64,000 nt of DNA from Phoronis australis (Eukaryota > Phoronida > Phoronidae), in assembly GCA_002633005.1 (NCBI GenBank), contig NMRA01000232.1, positions 484,866 through 548,865 on the forward strand, read 5' to 3'. This document shows, in pieces, positions 58,230 through 64,000 of this stretch. The notes beneath the pieces are model-generated. The model was not told the origin of the DNA and ran no database searches. It saw nothing but the letters and a program-made list of their open reading frames with translations. A program made the position numbers and the translations under genes. Position 1 is the stretch's first letter, and every line of letters starts with the position of its first letter.

Positions 58230-58361
58230 ATGGCGACCACCTTTGACTTGTTGCAATTTATTAAAACGGCCAGTGATCGAAGTAAACAAAATCAAAGGTA
58301 CCCCGATCCCGTGGCTAAGACCAATCAAGTACACTGCAGTGGTGTAGTGGTAAAATTAGAG
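58230..58361 (+). CDS. Candidate first coding exon ending in a MITE-supplied donor
   Basis: CCGAGTATGGCGACC opens a frame (MATTFDLLQFIKTASDRSKQ and on) of exactly 44 codons that ends at TTAGAG|GTAAGT (donor 58362-58367), phase 0. The first 33 residues look like ordinary protein. The last ten or so codons and the donor lie inside the MITE starting at 58332. An earlier possible donor is AAAG|GTACCC. The protein family and following exon are not identified. Confidence 0.4.
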
Positions 58362-58498
58362 GTAAGTAGGCGCCCAAAGCCCACCGTATCACATTGAGCA
58401 CTGAACGCAACTTACGGTGCGTAGGCGCTACGTTCAAATGCCAAAAAAAAGGTGGTTGGCTGCGCCTACATGAGCCTACCCCCCACTACAGCACAGTG
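58332..58498. mobile_element. 167-bp MITE with TA target duplication
   Basis: The left end CACTGCAGTGGTGTAGTGG and, on the minus strand, the right end CACTGTGCTGTAGTGGGGGG match. Both continue through AGGT/AGGCT to GTAGGCGC, giving arms of about 40 bp (58332-58373, 58459-58498). The element is flanked by TA on both sides (58330-58331 and 58499-58500), which fits a TA target-site duplication. It carries no gene. Confidence 0.8.
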
Positions 58499-59180
58499 TA
58501 AGTGGTGGCGATGTGTTCAATAAACTTTCGACCAAGCATGTGCATTGATGCCCCTCACACACGGAATTCCCTCTCTCGTTCATCATGTTTCCACAGGGCC
58601 ACTTTTCAGTATAGTTGGCGCTGTGTCAAAGGGTAATCATACTCTTTGCTTAATTGTCATACAGTGCGATATCTCACGACAAGTCATGCACGCCGAGGCC
58701 TGCTTGCATAGCAACTACTGCGCCGCATTTACCACGCGCCACGATGCTGTTTCAACAGTACACTTGACGCCAGTCCACAAAAACTTTCCCAACGCCGAAT
58801 AAGGTTCGAATTTCTTGTAACCCAGCCTCAGATTTTGTAAATTGGGAATGGGCGTTTAGCTGAATGTGGGCGTTCTCGATCAACCGGACAACTAGGGTAT
58901 TAGCATTCGCCGTGACGTGTTAAGCACAGGTAAATCGCATTTGTCTGTGTTAATGAAAGATTTTCAAAGGGATATGTGGAATCAGCGTTGACAGTAAAAC
59001 GTTATGTGGGCTTTTCTCATTAGTTAATAGCCACGGCTGCGAAAGGTGTTGAAAAGCTAACTGAGCACCATATGTACAGGTTTATGTATAAGTACAAAAC
59101 TTGCATACATGCGCGAACGCCAGTCCTCAAATCTAAATGAGACCGTGATAAAAATGTGTGAAACATGCCATATATATGAT

Positions 59181-59519
59181 CATGCGTGCACCCAGCCTTT
59201 AATCAGGGGAGGCTCGAATCTCTTACAAAGTAGACCTTTTGCTATCAAAAAAGCACAGGAGCATCATGCGCGCACCCAGGGGGGGGGGGGCGGCTCAGGG
59301 GGATCGAATGAGCCCCCCCCCATTGGCAAAGTGGGCAAAAAGGTCCGCCCCCGAGAGACAAAAAGTAGAAAATGGGACAAATGTCCACTAAATAAGCGCA
59401 AACGCGCAATTCACAGAGTTGCTCCCGCTTTTTTAAGTCCGCCCGCTCTTTTGTTTGGCAAATGGTCCACAACGTCGGGAATTCAAGCCCCCGCAAATCG
59501 AAGGCTGGGTGCGCGCATG
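59181..59519. mobile_element. Element with CATGCGTGCACCCAGCCTT inverted ends
   Basis: CATGCGTGCACCCAGCCTT (59181-59199) and AAGGCTGGGTGCGCGCATG (59501-59519) are inverted copies with one mismatch. A third, direct copy of the left end occurs at 59265-59279 (CATGCGCGCACCCAG) followed by G12. The arrangement suggests one element inserted in, or rearranged with, another. Confidence 0.65.
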
Positions 59520-59668
59520 AGGACTTTAAAACGGGGTATCACCTTCAGGTCTGTGAACTGTGCGTCTGCACCTTTTTAGTGGACTTTTGTCTCGTTTTCC
59601 TGGACTTTTTGTTTCTCTGAGGCGGACTTTTTTTACCCACTTCGCCAAATGGGGGGGGGCTCGCATGA
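59308..59668. mobile_element. G/C-tract foldback overlapping the previous element
   Basis: The left arm (59308-59390) contains GAGCCCCCCCCCATTGGC, AAAGTGGGCAAAAAGGTCCG, GAGAGACAAAAAG and GTCCACTAAA. The right arm (59577-59668) gives GCGAGCCCCCCCCCATTTGG, GAAGTGGGTAAAAAAAGTCC, CAGAGAAACAAAAAGTCC and GTCCACTAAAAA on the minus strand. Arms are about 85 bp with a 190-bp core that contains the right end of the neighbouring element. The frames at 59109-59808 run across these repeats and are not genes. Confidence 0.75.
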
Positions 59669-59689
59669 TGATGATGCATATGTATGATC

Positions 59690-61480
59690 GGGTGCTGAAA
59701 ACAAAATACGAATCTCAAACACTGTAGATAACAATTGCACTGTTGTGAAAATAACTGCAAGTAATTCAGCGTTTGTATGTATAGACATATGGAACAACTT
59801 CCTGGCAAAAAGCAAAGCGTTGTCTAACGTAAATGTTACGATCATTGATGGCAAACGAAGCGCTTTCAATGAAATAACGAATTCCGCAATTCGTATCCAC
59901 AACCCTGCATCCTATTTTCCAGTTATGTACGAGATACGTATTTTTGAACACCTGTATGACGAAAAAAATCAAATTTCGATTCATAGCATTTCTCGAGAAA
60001 ATAGAGCTGCTGGCATATGAGGACTGGAGTCCTGGACAAATGGACCACGAATGATTAGTTGAGTATTCAAACAGCAGAACTTCAGATAATAACCTACTTG
60101 AGTTTTACTCCAGTGCAATCAAGGCAGGCCTTAGAAAGGAGGTGAACGTAACATGTGTTTTATAAGGCTGACACCTCATTACTAAAGGCGAAGCTAAGGG
60201 AAATGAGGAATGCGACGAAACTAACGAGAACAAAAACTTCCTAAGCAATCTGACGCCTTTGCGCAGCCCATGTTGTTTACCACAGCATCATACATTTGTT
60301 AGCAAACACGCAAAGCCATGCAGATATAAAAGTGGAACAAGATATTGCAACGTAACGCACGTTCAAAATAGTTGAACATCATTCATTCGGTCAGGCGTGT
60401 CCATGAATCACAACCAGACACATGTTTAATGGTACTATGAACATTCGTATGACTCTGAGGTGATCATCTGAACAGTGATGCAAAATCTCAATTGACAAGT
60501 AGGCTTTCACTACAAATTTGTCACCAATCGTAGTTGGTAATGCAGTAAGGCATTTATTATGCGACATCACGTCCATTTCAAAGTCTCTTTGAAAGTTTAC
60601 ACGTAGCTATCCTAGAAGTATTTGTGCGTCCCCTCGCTCTAAGCTCACTCATCTGAGATGAGTAGTGAGGTTGGTACGAAAGCAAGAATGCATTTATACA
60701 CATATAAATTGTACACATAATTTCAAAAGCAATGTTTTAATTGAATCATTAAAGGTGATTTAATTTACCTGACGTTTTGAAAATCAGTCGGAATTGCTCC
60801 AGTATAGAATTTTCATGGGGATACACACATTAGTTGCAAAAGTATCTTGGATCATTAAACCCATACTTCCACAAAATTAATTCAGACAACTAACTGCTGT
60901 TAAATTAGTCTCAAATTGTTCATATAGGTGTGATTTCTGGGCTTGGAAGAACTGAGAGGTCGTTCCATCTTCATACCAAGCTCAACGTAGCCTGACCTGA
61001 AATTTTATGAGCTTAGTCTGGAACTCAGAGATCACTTCTAAATTGAGTAAGGAAGAAGACAACACCAGTTTTATAACGAAATCAAAACTGGGTTCGGACA
61101 GAATAAGCAATGGTGTAATTCAACTTAAACTTAGAAAAAATATAAATTGATTTTTTCCTTTTCTTTTATCAGGCGTTAAATTTAATCTTTTGAAGGGGCG
61201 CACATAGGTCAGTTTGACGCTGCTCCAACGAAACACGCTTACTCTTAACTTGTAGTTGGGCTTAACTGTCTTTACAATTAACATGTATAGGGCTGGTTCA
61301 TATATCGATTTCCGATATCAGGCCCGATTTAGGCTCGCCACGGTTTACTCCGGCGATATGACGCTTATTCTGATACCGAGCTTACCCTAAGTTGCAGCAA
61401 AATGTGTTCTCCAGATGCAGGGCCCGTACCATAAGTCAAAAACTTACCTTTCTCAGTTGCCGACTCTTGTGGCACATATT
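59690..61480. other. Non-genic stretch
   Basis: No supported gene or repeat family seen. Confidence 0.45.
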
Positions 61481-61481
61481 T

Positions 61482-61538
61482 TCGCACTCGACATATATTG
61501 TGGCCTGAGCCGCGGGCGACCATATATGTCGAGTGCGA
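61482..61538. repeat. Perfect 17-bp inverted repeat
   Basis: TCGCACTCGACATATAT (61482-61498) and ATATATGTCGAGTGCGA (61522-61538) pair perfectly around a 23-base GC-rich loop. Related half-sites (GGCACATATTTTCGCAC, GTCACATATATTGTCAC) lie within 50 bp on either side. Confidence 0.8.
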
Positions 61539-61579
61539 CAATACATGCTGTCACATTGCGATGTCACGGTCACATATAT

Positions 61580-63020
61580 TGTCACCCACCCAAAGCATCC
61601 TCTTTTGGTGAGTTGTGTGACTATGTAGATGTAGGCCAGCGTGATATTGCGTGTAGGCCTGCGTGAAGGCATAGGCAACCAAAACGAAATTAATAATTTT
61701 ACTTTAGGGAGGAGGGGCGTAATTTGCCCAACATTTTCCGATGCTCAAAACCGCTTTAGAATGCACTTCGACGGGATGAAAGAAGAAAAGCCTCATTCTG
61801 AAGACAACCTGATTACTGTGCTTGTATATGCGCTTGTCTAGGCCCGTGTGTCAGTATCCAAAATGATGCGTTTTTTCGAAGTAAATTGTTTACTGAAGTG
61901 TTTACCTTATAGACGCGGCAGCCTGTCCCACGTACAGGTGGATGCCTTGCTGTGGGTATATATCCTTGGCAAAACATTTCGTTTTGAGATTTTGAAGTGC
62001 ATTTTCTAGATTGTAACAAAGATAAGACGTTCTGCTAGGCATGCGTCAATGCGTAGCTAGTATGGCCCTCATGCTGCCACAATATTCCCAGTCGGCACCA
62101 ACTCCACCCCAGGTAGTCACAGAATATCACATTGTCCATACTTTGCTGACTCTCTCCCCCCTCCTCCGATCACCGTCGTGTATCTCATGTATTGTTTTCG
62201 TTTCTCTGCTCATGAGTTACATAATAACTAGGCTTCATTACTGAAAAACTAATGAGAACAATTGTTAATGATGATGTCCTAATTACACTCGCAATCTCAT
62301 AATTATGTACGAACCACGTCTACCGCTAGATGTGTGTGTTGTGAACATGGACCCTTTGTTCCACAACGTTTTCCTGTGTAAAAAAACATTTTGGATCCGT
62401 CATATAATAACGTTACACATACACCGCGTTTATCCTCCGACACCTAGCGTACAAACAATCGCCCTGTACGCGTATTCAGACGAATGCGTCTCTGTTCGAA
62501 CTAAGTTTCGGTCTCAAACGTTTTTTTTGCAAATCGGCCGCACGCCTAAGTGTTAGGAGCAAGTGTTTTAAAGTGGACTTGTTGAGTTTTTTTTGTCAGT
62601 TCGCCCTTCTTTTCAATCAATTGAGTAATCTTCAATTAAAAACAAGTCAAGGTTCACTGTTTCCACCGGATACGATCATCCATCTTCAAAACTTTCTGTC
62701 TGTGAAAAACATTCTCTGTATTTTGGAATTTCAACCATTGTGCTTGACTGGATCTTTTATAAACTTAAAAACTAGATGGACAAATGCGTCCACAATCTTA
62801 CAGATCTGACTCATTCTTCAGAAAGATCTGTACTCAAGAGGGACGTCGTCCACTATTAACAGAGCTAAGTCATGTTTGTTAATCTGATTTGTCATTTTTG
62901 GGGAATGATTGATATAATCAGTAGAACCATAGTAGAACATATATCTAAGGCAGGTTACGATTGATAGAATCGGTAGAGCCATCATAGCCTACAACATGTA
63001 TCTAAGGCAGGTTGTAACAT
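61580..63020. other. Non-genic stretch
   Basis: No supported gene. The 62573-62809 frame is open just upstream of the LINE remnant, but I do not recognise LINE motifs in it. Confidence 0.4.
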
Positions 63021-63025
63021 GAAGA

Positions 63026-63817
63026 TTGCATGTTGGATCCTTCATTAAGAGTTTAAAGTTTTCATGGACAACTACAAAGAAGGGTCATGGCAACGACTTG
63101 TTTTTCATAACCCCCTTCATTTGCCATTTTTTGCAGTGTTTCACACCTGCCGTGTCTCATTCTCAAGGTCTTCAGCTTATGTTCTGTGGTGGTATAACTG
63201 CGTCATTTTGTTCGGTTCCACTTGAGAATGAAACAAGTATGTCTCGAAATATAGGATTTTTAATCATGTCTCTTGGTCACGTGCTTCAACAATGTCCTTT
63301 GGAGTGTGGAATTTTATTTCGAGCATACGAACGGAACGGAATAAAGACTGTTCATAACGACAAGAGTCGTGTATTTATTCAATATTGCACATCGGAAAAC
63401 TTGCTCCCGAATACAGTCATAATCAATTTATGAAAGCACACAATTTGATGCACTTTGGTGATTCCATTTTCAAGCATTCCGCGCCAAATTGTACCTAACA
63501 TTTTCTAGAAAGAAGTGTTTTTACATGCCAGTGAGGTTATCTGCAAAATTAAATAAGAAAAACATGATTTCATGTCGAAGCCGTTATGGTATAACTCAAA
63601 GTTTCCTACTGGTGGTAATGCTACTTGTTTCGAACGATGGTACGAGAAAGGAGTTATCTGGGCACGTGATGTTTTGGATAGTGGTGAATTTCTGTCTTAC
63701 CAAAACTTTTGTGTGAAATTTGTATTTCCCACTAATTACAAAATTTTACAATCTATTTGGATTCCTTCGGCCTATTTTATGTGCTTGTTACTATTCCAAG
63801 TCTTCCCAATTCCTTAA
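63026..63817 (+). mobile_element. L1/Tx1-like LINE ORF2 C-terminal fragment
   Basis: Two frame-shifted pieces are recognisable. The first (from 63026) has FIKSLKFSWTTTKKG, like the K-S/A-L-K-x-S-W segment after the reverse transcriptase of L1/Tx1-group LINEs. The second (63570-63817) reads KPLWYNSKFPTGG, CFERWYEKGVIWARDVLD and GEFLSYQNFCVKF, matching the P-L-W-x-N, W-x-x-K-G-I/V-x-x-x-x-D and F-L-S/T-Y-x-x-F order of that region. Frame changes and a stop between them show it is dead. The element probably extends 5' but is too decayed to follow. Confidence 0.7.
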
Positions 63818-64000
63818 GAGTCTTATTTAGTGAGCATTCAAATAAAAAGTCTACACTCACTTAAAAGTAACGGTTATCATAGGCAACAAAATCTGACGTC
63901 AAGTGGGAAAACCGGTTTCAATTTAGACTATCACATACAATTATTGTTGACACGACTTTGTTCTGTTTTTACGAGTTTAATTTCGGTTCTTTCAAACTCT

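Noticed and set aside
59109-59579. 156-codon frame, the longest in the window
   Set aside because: It runs straight across two interleaved inverted-repeat elements including G12 and C9 tracts, so the frame is incidental.

Overview
This window is animal (metazoan) nuclear DNA, AT-rich and gene-poor, most probably from a marine invertebrate. The grounds are spliceosomal exon/intron signals (GTAAGT donors, pyrimidine-tract acceptors), a TATA/Inr core promoter, tRNA-derived SINE sequence, fragments of two LINE clades, a THAP zinc-finger relic, and many foldback (MITE-like) elements and microsatellites. Nothing looks bacterial, organellar or viral. I cannot name the species from the sequence.

Best-supported gene: a two-exon gene on the + strand at 45.9-53.5 kb for a small secreted cysteine-rich peptide. 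A core promoter (palindromic CRE, TATA box, TCAGT initiator at canonical spacing) leads to a 183-nt leader with no upstream ATG. Exon 1 encodes only the signal sequence. After a 7.1-kb phase-1 intron, exon 2 encodes the signal end, a short propeptide ending in Lys-Arg, and a roughly 40-residue mature peptide with eight cysteines. Its spacing resembles a WAP four-disulfide core, except that the Cys-Cys pair is displaced. This is the most interesting item here.

Layout. 0-11 kb: repeats, a 382-bp foldback element, and three candidate minus-strand exons (around 10.1, 7.3 and 3.8 kb) with no recognised family. 11-25 kb: mostly non-coding, with an old 165-bp duplication, a near-identical 280-bp direct repeat next to an N (likely an assembly artefact), a tRNA-SINE, a miRNA-like hairpin and a 156-bp foldback; a short ATGGCGGCC-initiated ORF lies at 16.4 kb. 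25.1-25.7 kb: a long CAT/CAC microsatellite. 26-33 kb: little recognisable content apart from a GC-rich MITE-like patch and an inverted short-repeat cluster at 32.4-32.7 kb. 33-35 kb: G-rich element, a 3 x 69-bp tandem repeat and a broken THAP domain. 39-45 kb: a transposon graveyard with a foldback element, a protein-kinase fragment, two LINE 3' ends, a TAA microsatellite and a 1.2-kb inverted-repeat element. 45.9-53.5 kb: the peptide gene. 58-60 kb: a candidate first exon running into a MITE that supplies a consensus donor, then a G/C-tract foldback. 63-63.8 kb: an L1/Tx1-like LINE ORF2 end.

Except for the peptide gene and the transposon-derived fragments, coding calls are inferred from ORF plus splice or promoter signals, and are marked low confidence. 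Two palindromic octamers, TGACGTCA and TACATGTA, occur far more often than expected by chance.
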